Shown piece by piece: positions 8,432 to 16,967 of a stretch of 64,000 nt of DNA; position 1 is the stretch's first letter; every line of letters begins with the position of its first letter. Below the pieces are notes generated by a model. It searched no databases, was not told the origin of the DNA, and saw nothing but the letters and a program-made list of their open reading frames with translations. This DNA comes from Paenibacillus chitinolyticus NBRC 15660 (GTDB lineage: Bacteria; Bacillota; Bacilli; Paenibacillales; NBRC-103111). Both the position numbers and the translations under genes were made by a program. Location: positions 1 to 64,000 of the forward strand of contig NZ_BBJT01000011.1 of NCBI RefSeq assembly GCF_000739915.1. Reading direction: 5' to 3'.

Positions 8432-9751
8432 TTACTTGTTGAACGGCGCCAGCGCCTTGTCCGCTTCTTCCTGAGCTTTTTTCAGCGCAGCCGCCGGTTC
8501 CGCCGTACCGGTAAGCACCGCCTGAAGCTGATCGCTCAGCGCCTTGGACACTTTGCCGTTATTGTGCGTGGACAGCTCGGCTGCCGCATGCTGGAGCTGA
8601 TCGCGGGCGACAAGCGCCGGCGGGAACTCCGCTACGTACTTTTTCATCACGTCGGTTTCATAAGCGGACTTGCGCACGCCCACGTAGCCGGTCTCGATGC
8701 TCCATTTAGCCGCACGCTCGGGCTCCGTCATAAACTTGACGAATTTCCAGGCCGCTTCCTGCTTTTTCTTGTCGATGTCTTTGAAAATGTAGAAGTTGCC
8801 GCCGCCCGTCGGGCTGCCGTACGATTTCTTCTGCGGCAGGAACGTCACGCCGAAATCGAACTTCGCGTTTTTCTTCACATTCGTCAGGTTGCCTGTCGTG
8901 TGGTACATCATCGCGGTTTTACCGGCGATAAAGTCGGACGGCACCGTTGCCCACTCCGTTACGCCTTCCGGCATAATTTTGTCCTTGCGGGCCATGTCGG
9001 ACCAGAATTGAAGCCCTTCGGCGTTTTCTTTTGTATCGAAAAAGACTTTCTTGCCGTCTTCGCTCATCAGGTTCTTGCCGTTTTGCAGGGAGAACGTCTG
9101 CATCATCCAGTAAGCGAAACCGGATACCGGAATTTCAAGCCCCCAGCGGCCTTCTTTTTTCAGCTTCTTGCCGTATTCGGCCATCTCTTCCCATGTTGTC
9201 GGCGGCTTGTTGGGATCAAGACCCGCTTCTTTGAACATGTCCTTGTTGTAGTAAAGGACGATCGTGCTGCGCTGGAACGGAATGCTGTACATTTTGCCGC
9301 CCGTCTGAGAGTTGGCCAGGAAAGCCGGGTAGAAATCCGACAGCCAGTTCTTGTCTTCTTTGGCGATAAATTCGTCCAGCGGAATGATCGCATTCATATC
9401 CAGCAGGCTGTAAAGCTCCGTCGACAGGTTAACCGCCACGTCCGGAGGCGTTTTGCCTTGAACACCCGCCTGGGTCTTCACGGTCGTGTCCGCATAGCTT
9501 CCGGTGTACACCGGCTTTACGGTGATGTCCGGATTTTCTTTCGTAAAATCGGCCGCCATCGCTTCGATTGTTGCCGTCAGAGGACCGCCAACGGCGATCG
9601 GGTAATAGAACGTCAGCTCGGTTTTCTCTTTCGCTTTTTCCGTTCCCGCCCCCGGGGTGCTTGCGCTCGTTTCCGTTTGAGGCTTGGCGCAGCCCGCCAT
9701 CAAACTTGCCGTAAGCAATGTCAACACACTCATTTTCGCGATTGTCCGCAT
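8432..9751 (-). CDS. Extracellular solute-binding lipoprotein, UgpB-like
   Basis: 439 aa. A type II signal peptide ends in the lipobox LMAG-C with Cys21 as the lipidated residue, followed by a Ser/Thr/Gly-rich spacer. The mature part is a family-1 extracellular binding protein: ELTFYYPIAVGGPL, then ENPDITVKPVYTGSYADT, resembling the UgpB start where the ligand sits between two lobes. It captures substrate outside the membrane for the two downstream permeases. Start ATG at 9751 is 8 nt from GGGGGAG; longer in-frame starts lack a site and would spoil the signal peptide. The specificity call rests on the UgpB-like N-terminus and the neighbouring glpP; sugar or other polyol specificity remains possible. 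Confidence 0.85.
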   Translation of the reverse strand: MRTIAKMSVLTLLTASLMAGCAKPQTETSASTPGAGTEKAKEKTELTFYYPIAVGGPLTATIEAMAADFTKENPDITVKPVYTGSYADTTVKTQAGVQGKTPPDVAVNLSTELYSLLDMNAIIPLDEFIAKEDKNWLSDFYPAFLANSQTGGKMYSIPFQRSTIVLYYNKDMFKEAGLDPNKPPTTWEEMAEYGKKLKKEGRWGLEIPVSGFAYWMMQTFSLQNGKNLMSEDGKKVFFDTKENAEGLQFWSDMARKDKIMPEGVTEWATVPSDFIAGKTAMMYHTTGNLTNVKKNAKFDFGVTFLPQKKSYGSPTGGGNFYIFKDIDKKKQEAAWKFVKFMTEPERAAKWSIETGYVGVRKSAYETDVMKKYVAEFPPALVARDQLQHAAAELSTHNNGKVSKALSDQLQAVLTGTAEPAAALKKAQEEADKALAPFNK

Positions 9752-9844
9752 TGGATAGTCTCCCCCAAATAAAATGATTTCGGTTTTTGCAGTTCGCCGT
9801 GCTTGTCCCCAATGTAACACTCCATTTCCACCGCTGCGTTAACG

Positions 9845-10672
9845 TTATGTAATGGGGATGTTAAATATTTCTTCGTCGGAAAGTTTCGTGAACGCCTCCA
9901 GTGTCGGTACGATCCAGTCCGGCATGACCGTTCCCGCTCTCACCTCCTCCAAAGTCGCCGCGCCCGTCAGCACGAGCGCGGTGCGCATGCCGCTGGCAAG
10001 ACCCAGCCGGATGTCCGTCTCCAGACGGTCGCCGACCATGACGCACCGGTCTGCGGTCTTGCCGGACCTGCGGAGAGCAACCTGCGCGTAGTGCAGCGAC
10101 GGCTTGCCCGCGACGACCGATGCGCGGACGCCCGAGGCCGCTTCAATCGCGGCCGTCATGGCCCCGGTGTCGGGCAGCTCGTCGCCTTCCACCGGACAGA
10201 ACGTGTCCGGGTTGCAGGCGATGAGCTCCGCCCCGGACCGCAGCGCCCTGGACGCGGCATGAAGCTTCGCATAGTCGAAGCGCCGGTCCATGCCGACGAC
10301 CACGTGCGTCGCCTCCAGCGGCGTCCGCACGACGCGGATACGCTGCGCGTCCAGCTCCGCGATCAGCGCTTCCTCGCCGACGGCGAGCACCCGGGCCTGC
10401 GGGGCTTGTTCCGCCAGGTAGGCGGCGGCAGCGGCAGCGGCCGTCACGACCTGTTCGTCGCGGACGGCAAGGCCCAGCCCCCGCAGGCGGCGGCCGCAGT
10501 CCGCGGCCGTCTGCGTCGTCGTGTTGGTCAGGAAGCCGACCGTCTTGCCGGCTTCCTCCAGCGAGCGGATTAGCTCCGCCGCTCCGGGAAGAAGGCGTCC
10601 TCCGAGGAAGATCGTCCCGTCGAGATCAAAAAAATAAGCTTCTGCTTCGTTCCATTCTGTCAGGCCCCGCAA
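9845..10672 (-). CDS. HAD-IIA family phosphatase (NagD/AraL/PGP-like)
   Basis: 275 aa haloacid-dehalogenase-fold phosphatase. Motif I FFDLDGTIF gives nucleophile Asp16 and acid Asp18; motif II FLTNTTTQ; cap type C2a; motif III near GKPSLHYAQ; motif IV VGDRLETDI. The start is TTG at 10672, 7 nt after a perfect AAGGAGG; the upstream GTG at 10693 has no ribosome site. Enzymes of this subfamily hydrolyse small phosphometabolites, including glycerol-3-phosphate and phosphoglycolate. Its place between glpP and the Ugp-like transporter suggests a phosphorylated C3 compound or repair of an overflow product, which is inference. A paralogue (YutF-like) is at 47187-47966. Confidence 0.85.
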   Translation of the reverse strand: MRGLTEWNEAEAYFFDLDGTIFLGGRLLPGAAELIRSLEEAGKTVGFLTNTTTQTAADCGRRLRGLGLAVRDEQVVTAAAAAAAYLAEQAPQARVLAVGEEALIAELDAQRIRVVRTPLEATHVVVGMDRRFDYAKLHAASRALRSGAELIACNPDTFCPVEGDELPDTGAMTAAIEAASGVRASVVAGKPSLHYAQVALRRSGKTADRCVMVGDRLETDIRLGLASGMRTALVLTGAATLEEVRAGTVMPDWIVPTLEAFTKLSDEEIFNIPIT

Positions 10673-10983
10673 ACGTTTTTCCTCCTTGAACACCTCACCG
10701 ACCGGGAAGAAGACAACCCAAAAAACCCTTCATCCAATACGCGCCCGGAACAGGAAACAACCGCACAACCGGAGCCCGTTAGTTAACGGAACTTCCGCCG
10801 TGCCATGCCCTGCGGCGAATATTGCATAAAGGGTTTTCTCCTCATCTCAACCCTTGCCGATTCAATTGGTTCTCTCTATGCTTCTACTTTATCCGCGAAG
10901 TGTTAGCGCTGTATGAACGCGATTTTAAAGATTTGTAAAGATAGCAATTGCCGCCCGCAAGGCTTGCAGGACCTTCTGCGGAT
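10673..10983 (-). promoter_or_regulatory. Leader with mutually exclusive inverted repeats (possible GlpP-type attenuator)
   Basis: Gene-free 311 bp between glpP and the HAD gene. On the minus strand a segment AAGGGTT (10855-10849) can pair with AAAACCCTT (10837-10829), and that same segment can instead pair with AAGGGTTTT (10730-10722), which is followed by more T. Small hairpins lie between. The layout resembles an antiterminator/terminator choice, but the second loop is about 100 nt and the T run is short, so this is tentative. A weak cre-like sequence (11/14) lies at 10909-10922. Confidence 0.3.
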
Positions 10984-11586
10984 TTACCGGACAACCGCCT
11001 CATCCGCACGCGGCCGCTTCGCTTCCTTCACCCACAGAGCCCGGCTGCCCATGGAAACCGCCGCAGCCCCCGCCTGTAAAGCCGTTTCAATCTCTTCATG
11101 GTGGTGGATCAACCCTCCCGCTATGACCGGCACGCTCAGCCTTTCGCTGACTTCCGTAATAACGCGCGGAATCAGCCCCGGCATAATCTCCACGGCATCC
11201 GGCCCGCTCTGCTGGACGTTGGCGATCCCGTTCTCCAGAGCCGCCGAATCGATGAGGAACAAGCGCTGAACGGCTGCCAGGCCGTTCTTTTTCGCGTGCT
11301 TGATCAGATGCGTTTTCGTGGAAATAATACCGGTCGGCCTGACCTTCTCGGCCAAATATTTAATAATGATGGGATCGCTTCCGAGCCCGGCTATAAAATC
11401 AACGTGCAAAAACACCTTTTTGCCGCTGTCGATCACCTGCTTCACATAATCCTGAACGGTGAACAAATCACCGACCAGCAAAAAAACAACCGGCAGGTCG
11501 CTTGCGCACGCCAGTTTCAAATCCTCTGAATGCCGGACGGCCGCGATGATGCGTCTCGGTCCCAGATTGCCGATTCCCTTATTCAT
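10984..11586 (-). CDS. glpP: Glycerol-3-phosphate-responsive antiterminator GlpP
   Basis: 200 aa, close to the 192 aa of B. subtilis GlpP. The protein is a TIM-barrel-like RNA-binding antiterminator that, with glycerol-3-phosphate, prevents termination or stabilises leader mRNA of glp genes. Recognisable stretches are RRIIAAVRHSEDLKLA at the start, FLLVGDLFTVQDYV, KVFLHVDFIAGLGSDP, GIISTKTHLIKHAKK, and PDAVEIMPGLIPRVI plus PVIAGGLIHHHEEI. Start ATG at 11586 follows GAAGGGTGACT; an extended in-frame reading upstream is not supported. It heads a minus-strand unit with a phosphatase and a Ugp-like importer rather than the usual glpFK/glpD. Confidence 0.9.
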   Translation of the reverse strand: MNKGIGNLGPRRIIAAVRHSEDLKLACASDLPVVFLLVGDLFTVQDYVKQVIDSGKKVFLHVDFIAGLGSDPIIIKYLAEKVRPTGIISTKTHLIKHAKKNGLAAVQRLFLIDSAALENGIANVQQSGPDAVEIMPGLIPRVITEVSERLSVPVIAGGLIHHHEEIETALQAGAAAVSMGSRALWVKEAKRPRADEAVVR

Positions 11587-11639
11587 AGTCACCCTTCTTT
11601 CTTCAGTCCCCTTTATCGTATCCCCGCCCTGTTTCGCCA

Positions 11640-11668
11640 GTATTAACGGCATGTTTTTCCCTTGTAAA
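11640..11668 (-). promoter_or_regulatory. Probable sigma-A promoter for glpP
   Basis: Minus strand TTTACA (11668-11663), 17-bp spacer, TAATAC (11645-11640), about 50 bp before the glpP start. Confidence 0.4.
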
Positions 11669-11710
11669 ATCAATTGGAAATTTATTTGTATCCGTTTCCA
11701 GTTTCTCCTA

Positions 11711-11739
11711 TTGCCACTGTTCCTCTTTTTATCTATACT
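11711..11739 (+). promoter_or_regulatory. Sigma-A promoter of the lysine riboswitch/permease transcript
   Basis: TTGCCA (11711-11716), exactly 17 bp, TATACT (11734-11739). The expected start near 11746 is about 45 nt before the aptamer. Confidence 0.7.
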
Positions 11740-11791
11740 GAACGATGTACCATTTTACAAAAACTTAATAGCAAGTTCCTCATCCATTTTC

Positions 11792-12040
11792 GATGAGGTA
11801 GAGGTTGCGGGTGCTAGGAGTATTCCGGGGGAGACGAGAGAGACGTCAGCGAAGCCGGGAGAAAGGAGCAGCCGCCGAAATTCGGGCCGTTTCTCTTGCG
11901 CCCGGATTGGGTCCGTTCCCGAACAGGGGCGGAACTGTCACTGCTGCCCTTCCAAGCAACAGTGTTGCGCTATCTTCATGGAAAGGCGAGATAGAAGCAG
12001 CAGCCGCGAAAACTCCTTTTCGGGGCTCTTTGTGTTTTTC
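11792..12040 (+). ncRNA. Lysine riboswitch (L box) with terminator
   Basis: The leader carries the L-box landmarks in order: GATGAGGTAGAGG (P1 5' strand), AGGAGTAT, GGGGGAGACG, GAGAAAGGAGCAGCCGCCGAA, GGAACTGTCACTGC, and GCTATCTTCATGG (P1 3' strand, about 11980). P1 forms with one bulge. The 3' P1 strand CTATCT can alternatively pair with AGATAG at 11990-11995 (antiterminator). An 11-bp stem with one mismatch (12002-12012 with 12017-12027) followed by a T-rich run is the terminator. High lysine should favour P1 and termination, shutting off the permease gene at 12102. Confidence 0.92.
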
Positions 12041-12101
12041 TCTTATTAACCGGCGGTTAGCGAAGCGGCAAGAAACAAATTTATTCACAGAGGTGTTCCT
12101 T

Positions 12102-13556
12102 ATGAAACAACCGAACTCCGGTTCCGAAACTACGGAACTTAAGCGCGGCCTTAAAGCCAGACATTTGACCATGATCTCGCTTGGCGGTTCCATCGGAACC
12201 GGACTCTTCCTCGCCAGCGGCGGAGCGATTCATTCCGCAGGTCCCGGCGGCGCTTTAATCGCTTACGCGGCCATCGGCATCATGGTTTACTTTCTCATGA
12301 CCAGCCTCGGGGAACTGTCGGCCTATATGCCGGTATCCGGCTCCTTCTCCACTTACGCTTCCCGGTTCGTCGATCCGGCGCTGGGATTCGCACTCGGCTG
12401 GAACTACTGGTTCAACTGGGCCATTACGATTGCCGCCGAACTTTCCGCGGCCACGCTCATTATGAAATTCTGGCTGCCCGACAGTCCCTCCATTCTATGG
12501 AGCCTGCTGTTCCTGGTGCTGATGTTCTCCCTGAACTACTTGTCCGTCCGCGGATACGGGGAGTCCGAATACTGGTTTGCCCTGATCAAAATCGTGACCG
12601 TCATCGTATTCATCATCGTCGGGATTCTAATGATTTTCGGCATTATCGGCGGCGAGTCCGTCGGGTTCAGCAACTTTACGCTGGGTGACGCCCCCGTCAG
12701 CGGCGGATTTATGGCCGTGCTCGGCGTATTCATGGCCGCGGGCTTCTCTTTCCAGGGGACAGAGCTTGTCGGCGTGGCAGCCGGTGAAAGCGAGAACCCG
12801 CGCGAGAACGTGCCCAAAGCGATCCGTACCATTTTCTGGCGCATCCTGTTGTTCTATATTCTCGCCATCTTCATCATCGGCTTGCTCATTCCTTACACGA
12901 GCGACAACCTGATCAGCGGCGACGTCGAAAATATCGCGATCAGCCCGTTCACCCTCGTGTTCGAGAAAGCCGGTCTGGCGTTCGCCGCCTCCGTCATGAA
13001 CGCCGTCATCCTGACGTCCGTTCTGTCCGCAGGCAACTCCGGCATGTACGCGTCCACGCGCATGATCTGGACGCTTGCCCGCGAAGGCAAAGCGCCGCGC
13101 TTCCTCGGGAGGCTCGACAAGCGCGGCGTGCCGGTGGTCGCTCTGATCGCGACGGCAGCCGTGGGTATGTTCGCTTTCCTCGCCTCCATGTTCGGCGACG
13201 GGGTCGTGTACATCTGGCTGCTCAACGCCTCCGGCATGTGCGGGTTCATCGCCTGGCTCGGCATCGCCGTCAGCCACTACCGCTTCCGGCGCGCCTATAA
13301 GGCGCAAGGCCGTGACCTGCGCGATCTGCCGTACCTGGCGAAATGGTTCCCGTTCGGCCCCATCTTCGCCCTGACCGTCTGTATCGTCGTGATCCTCGGC
13401 CAGAACTACTCCGCCATCACGGAAAGCGGCGTCGACTGGGCCGGTCTGATCGCTTCCTATATCGGGATTCCGCTGTTCCTGATCGTCTGGATCGCTTACA
13501 AAGTGAAGAAGAAAACGAAAGTCCTCCGCCTCGAAGAATGCCGTTTCGACGATTAA
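12102..13556 (+). CDS. lysP: Lysine-type amino acid permease (APC family, LysP-like)
   Basis: 484 aa, close to the 489 aa of E. coli LysP, with about 12 membrane spans. The N-terminal family signature is LKARHLTMISLGGSIGTGLF, with ASGGAIHSAGPGGAL next, and the amphipathic loop FSFQGTELVGVAAGESENPR is typical of amino acid permeases. It imports lysine with protons. Start ATG at 12102 has AGGTG 7 nt upstream; a longer frame through the leader is only the riboswitch RNA read as codons. The lysine riboswitch directly upstream independently supports lysine as substrate. A bidirectional terminator follows. Confidence 0.9.
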   Translation: MKQPNSGSETTELKRGLKARHLTMISLGGSIGTGLFLASGGAIHSAGPGGALIAYAAIGIMVYFLMTSLGELSAYMPVSGSFSTYASRFVDPALGFALGWNYWFNWAITIAAELSAATLIMKFWLPDSPSILWSLLFLVLMFSLNYLSVRGYGESEYWFALIKIVTVIVFIIVGILMIFGIIGGESVGFSNFTLGDAPVSGGFMAVLGVFMAAGFSFQGTELVGVAAGESENPRENVPKAIRTIFWRILLFYILAIFIIGLLIPYTSDNLISGDVENIAISPFTLVFEKAGLAFAASVMNAVILTSVLSAGNSGMYASTRMIWTLAREGKAPRFLGRLDKRGVPVVALIATAAVGMFAFLASMFGDGVVYIWLLNASGMCGFIAWLGIAVSHYRFRRAYKAQGRDLRDLPYLAKWFPFGPIFALTVCIVVILGQNYSAITESGVDWAGLIASYIGIPLFLIVWIAYKVKKKTKVLRLEECRFDD

Positions 13557-13576
13557 GCGCGGCGATGCGCATAGAT

Positions 13577-13615
13577 AAAGAACCTCCCCGTCCGTACAGG
13601 ACCGGGAGGTTCTTT
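13577..13615. terminator. Bidirectional intrinsic terminator
   Basis: A 12-bp perfect stem (13577-13588 with 13604-13615) extended inward by a second short stem, between convergent lysP and actP. Confidence 0.85.
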
Positions 13616-13641
13616 GTTGTGTCAGGTGTTCCGTCGCCCGC

Positions 13642-15177
13642 TTACATGTTGATGTTGCCGACGTTGGCTTTAACGACAATCTCGTCGAATTTGGCGTCGG
13701 ACGATTTTTTCTTCGATAGGACCGTACCGAGGATTGCACCCAGGAATCCGAGGGGAATGGAGATGATACCCGGGTTCGTCAGCGGGAACAGCGGCGTACC
13801 CACGAAGATGGCTTTGCCCGCTTCCGGACTCCATACGCTCGGGCTCAGGGCCACAAGCACGAGGGAAGAGATCAGGCCGACAAGCATGCCCGTTACCGCG
13901 CCCGCCGTGTTAAAACGCCGCCAGAAGACAGTGAACAGAATGACCGGCAGATTGGAACTGGCCGCGATAGCGAAGGCGACGGACACGAGGAACGCGACGT
14001 TCAGCTTGGATGCGGCCAGCGACAAGATGATCGACAGGATGGAGACGCCGACGGACGCCCAGCGGGCTACCTTCATCTGCTCGGACTCCGTAGCTTTTCC
14101 CTTGCGCACGATATGGCTGTAGAAGTCATGCGCGAACGCGGAAGCCGCTGAGAGGACGAGACCGGTGACCACGGCCAGAATCGTCGCGAACGCGACGGCC
14201 GCGATAAAGGCGAAGAAGAAGTCGCCGCCGAGCGCTTTGGCCAGGAGAGGCGCCGCCATGTTGCCGCCCTTGTCTTCCGCGACGATATTGTCGTATCCGA
14301 CGAACGCGGCCGCGCCGAAGCCCAGGAACAGCGTCAGCACGTAGAAGATGCCGATGATCCAGGTCGCGTACACGACGGAGCTGCGCGCGGTCGGCGCGTC
14401 CTTCACCGTGAAGAAGCGGATCAGAATGTGCGGCAGCCCGGCCGTTCCCAGCACGAGCGCCAAGTTAAGCGAGAGCGTGTCGAGCGGGATTTTATACTTG
14501 TTGCCGGGGTCCAAGAACTTTTCTTTGAGCGGAGTGGCCGCTTTGAGCTGATCGAACATTTCCGTCACGCTGAAATTGAATTTCGAGAACACGACAAGCG
14601 AAAGAATAAACGTGCCGCCCATCAGCAGCACCGCTTTGACGATCTGCACCCACGATGTGGCCGTCATCCCGCCGAATACGACGTAAACGGTCATCAGCAG
14701 GCCCACAATCAGCACGGACGTCGTGAAATCGAGTCCCAACAGCAGCTTGATGAGCGCCCCCGCGCCCACGAGCTGTGCGATCATATAGAAGGTAGAGATC
14801 GTAATCGTATTCAAGGCCGCCACACCGCGGATTCTCTTTTCGTTGAAACGTGCCGCAATCATATCCGCCACCGTATATTTCCCGAGATTGCGGAGGGGCT
14901 CCGCTACGAGGTAGAGAACGACCAGATACGCGACCAGAAACCCGATGCTGTAAAAGAACCCGTCAAAACCGGCCAGCGCGATTGTGCCCGCGATTCCGAG
15001 GAAGGAAGCGGCGGACATATAATCCCCGGCGATAGCCAGCCCGTTCTGCCAGCCCGTCAGACCCCCGCCCGCTGTATAGAACTCATCGGTGGAGTTGGTC
15101 TTTTTGGCCGCAAAATAGGTAATCAGAAGCGTGATCGCCACGATGCCCAGAAATAACCAGAATGCCGTCAAATTCAC
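13642..15177 (-). CDS. actP: Cation/acetate symporter ActP (sodium:solute symporter family)
   Basis: 511 aa with about 13 membrane helices. Family landmarks are TDEFYTAGGGLTGWQNGLAI near residue 30, AGDYMSAASFLGIAG, the SSS-family region HILIRFFTVKDAPTARSS, and TATSWVQIVKAVLL. It takes up acetate and short monocarboxylates with a cation. The start is GTG at 15177, 8 nt from GGGAGG. It sits 31 bp after a DUF485 gene, the usual partner of ActP in bacteria, and the pair lies behind a cre-like site, in keeping with carbon-catabolite control of acetate use. Confidence 0.9.
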   Translation of the reverse strand: MNLTAFWLFLGIVAITLLITYFAAKKTNSTDEFYTAGGGLTGWQNGLAIAGDYMSAASFLGIAGTIALAGFDGFFYSIGFLVAYLVVLYLVAEPLRNLGKYTVADMIAARFNEKRIRGVAALNTITISTFYMIAQLVGAGALIKLLLGLDFTTSVLIVGLLMTVYVVFGGMTATSWVQIVKAVLLMGGTFILSLVVFSKFNFSVTEMFDQLKAATPLKEKFLDPGNKYKIPLDTLSLNLALVLGTAGLPHILIRFFTVKDAPTARSSVVYATWIIGIFYVLTLFLGFGAAAFVGYDNIVAEDKGGNMAAPLLAKALGGDFFFAFIAAVAFATILAVVTGLVLSAASAFAHDFYSHIVRKGKATESEQMKVARWASVGVSILSIILSLAASKLNVAFLVSVAFAIAASSNLPVILFTVFWRRFNTAGAVTGMLVGLISSLVLVALSPSVWSPEAGKAIFVGTPLFPLTNPGIISIPLGFLGAILGTVLSKKKSSDAKFDEIVVKANVGNINM

Positions 15178-15208
15178 TTGACTTCCCTCCCGTGTATGAG
15201 AAATGAGA

Positions 15209-15520
15209 TCAGCCTTTCATTTGCTGCCGGATTTGCTGCACCAGTACATCGAATTTAGCGGCCCGGCGCGAGTAAAGAATGCACAGCACCCAGGTCATGA
15301 TAAACTGCGCGAAGGCGAATACCCACGCCCAGGAAACGGAACCGAATGCCGGGGTGTTAAGCACGGTGGTGTAAGAGGTGAGAATTGGGAGCGTAAAATA
15401 AAAGGCAAAGAAAAACAGGGAAAGCGGTAAAATGAATTGTCTTTTGTGTTTCAACAAAGCTTGGAACTGGCTGGACTGCGCAATCTCCGTGTAATTGAGC
15501 TCCTTGACTCGCTTTTTCAT
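15209..15520 (-). CDS. DUF485 family membrane protein, ActP partner
   Basis: 103 aa with two hydrophobic helices: the first around residues 30-50 (FILPLSLFFFAFYFTLPIL) and the second around 62-85. The helices are flanked by basic ends, and the soluble N-terminus contains the DUF485-style SSQFQALLKHKRQFI. The role is unknown; members are almost always co-transcribed with ActP-type symporters (as E. coli YjcH with ActP) and may modulate or assemble them. The start has AGGAGGAAG upstream. First gene of the DUF485-actP unit. Confidence 0.88.
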   Translation of the reverse strand: MKKRVKELNYTEIAQSSQFQALLKHKRQFILPLSLFFFAFYFTLPILTSYTTVLNTPAFGSVSWAWVFAFAQFIMTWVLCILYSRRAAKFDVLVQQIRQQMKG

Positions 15521-15554
15521 TAGCTTCCTCCTCCTAATTTGTTTCCTTTATGTC

Positions 15555-15568
15555 GGTAAGCGCTTTCA
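15555..15568. promoter_or_regulatory. cre-like CcpA site before DUF485-actP
   Basis: GGTAAGCGCTTTCA matches 13 of 14 positions of the cre consensus TGWAANCGNTNWCA. It lies about 35 bp upstream of the DUF485 start, where bound CcpA would block transcription. Confidence 0.6.
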
Positions 15569-15636
15569 TTAAACCTAACCTCATTATATATAAAATCTAC
15601 ATTTTGTACCAGTTATTTTCGGATCAAAATTTCAGC

Positions 15637-15939
15637 TCATCGCTTCTTTATTCTCCCGGAAAAAATTCCTTCTACTATAAGGCGCTGCAGGGCGTACAGA
15701 CCGAGCCACCCTCCGCTGACCAGAAAAACCGGGTTCAGGAACACCTTATGCACGTTTGTCATAAAAACCGTGTTGTTTACGAGAATCTCCCCCACGGTTA
15801 TCCCCGCAATACCGGAAAAAAGCACAAGTGCCGCGTAAGCCGCGGCATCTAGAACAAATTTGGCCCCGGACACTTTATTTTGAAGCCAAACGAGCAGCCA
15901 CGGAACGACAACCACCGTTCCCCACACTAAACCGGACAT
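15637..15939 (-). CDS. Small membrane protein of unknown function
   Basis: 100 aa with three hydrophobic segments: about residues 4-18, 30-52 (DAAAYAALVLFSGIAGITVG) and 68-86, ending in a basic tail GRIKKR. I do not recognise a family. The start ATG has AAAAAAGGAGG upstream at good spacing, so it is very likely translated. It lies upstream of the DUF485-actP unit on the same strand, separated by about 115 bp containing the cre-like site, so it is probably a separate transcript. Confidence 0.7.
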   Translation of the reverse strand: MSGLVWGTVVVVPWLLVWLQNKVSGAKFVLDAAAYAALVLFSGIAGITVGEILVNNTVFMTNVHKVFLNPVFLVSGGWLGLYALQRLIVEGIFSGRIKKR

Positions 15940-16151
15940 AGGTCTTCCTCCTTTTTTAACCAGCTTGCGCAGCCTTGATCCAAATCATACCTGTCTGCCC
16001 GAGGATAATGGCACGGTCCCGGCGAAAAGCCGCGTTTTCAGCTGTTGAGCGCCCGAAAACGCCGGGTCGCGGCAATTGTCAAAACGTTCATTCTATGGCA
16101 AGATAAAACGAAGACTATAGTCAACGTACAGATAGGAGCATTGAACTACGC

Positions 16152-16943
16152 ATGAAACCATTGTTTCGACTTATGACGGAACTCTCATCCCGCAAATGGA
16201 TTTCCCGGATGACCGGTTCGTTTTCCAAATCTCCGCTCAGCCGCTCCCTTATTCCGTGGTTCGCCAAGTCTTACGGCATCCCGGTAGAAGATGCGGAGAA
16301 GGCAATCGGGGAATACGCCACACTCAACGAGTTCTTCACCCGCCGCCTGAAGCCCGGACTCCGTCCGGTCGATACGGACCCGGCCGCGCTTGTCAGCCCG
16401 GTGGACGCCGTTATTACCGGCTACGGTCCCGTAGAGGCGGGCCGCATGCTCAGCGTCAAGGGGCAGGATTACACCGTTGAGGAACTGCTCAACCGCTCCC
16501 CGCGTACGATCAATTACGAGAAGGGCTTTTTTATGGTGCTTTATTTAAGCCCGACGGACTATCACCGTATCCACTCTCCGGTTACCGGCGAGATATTGGA
16601 GAAAGAACATGTTCCGGGCAAGGTTTATCCCGTGAACGAATTCGGCCTGCGCCACATGACACGCGTGCTCAGCCGCAACGAGCGTCTCATCACCGTGATG
16701 GAGCATGAAGCCGGGGAGATTGCCGTCGTCAAAGTCGGCGCGCTCAACGTCAGCTCCATTCAGTATGTGGCAGGCCTTCCGTCTCACCTGCAGGCGGGCG
16801 ACGACCTCGCTTATTTCGAATTCGGATCGACCGTTGTGCTCGTCACTGAGAACGGCATCCTGACACCGCGCTCCGATCTCCAAGTGGGCAGCAAAGTCCG
16901 CATGGGCGAACGGATCGGTACGCTTAAGCAATCTACACACTAG
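16152..16943 (+). CDS. psd: Phosphatidylserine decarboxylase proenzyme
   Basis: 263 aa, the short bacillar form. It converts phosphatidylserine to phosphatidylethanolamine at the membrane. Conserved parts are YATLNEFFTRRLKPG, SPVDAVITGYG, the active-site stretch YLSPTDYHRIHSP, HVPGKVYPVNE, and the C-terminal self-cleavage site where FGST (residues about 225-228) supplies the pyruvoyl-forming Ser. The residue before GST is Phe rather than the common Leu. The ribosome site (AGGAG) is 13 nt from the ATG, a little long. It may be co-transcribed with the MFS gene 24 bp downstream. Confidence 0.93.
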   Translation: MKPLFRLMTELSSRKWISRMTGSFSKSPLSRSLIPWFAKSYGIPVEDAEKAIGEYATLNEFFTRRLKPGLRPVDTDPAALVSPVDAVITGYGPVEAGRMLSVKGQDYTVEELLNRSPRTINYEKGFFMVLYLSPTDYHRIHSPVTGEILEKEHVPGKVYPVNEFGLRHMTRVLSRNERLITVMEHEAGEIAVVKVGALNVSSIQYVAGLPSHLQAGDDLAYFEFGSTVVLVTENGILTPRSDLQVGSKVRMGERIGTLKQSTH

Positions 16944-16967
16944 CTTCACGAAAGGAGTGCGTGCCCT

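Noticed and set aside
11805-12101. N-terminal extension of the lysine permease by 99 codons
   Set aside because: It would translate the lysine riboswitch and its terminator; the family length fits the ATG at 12102.
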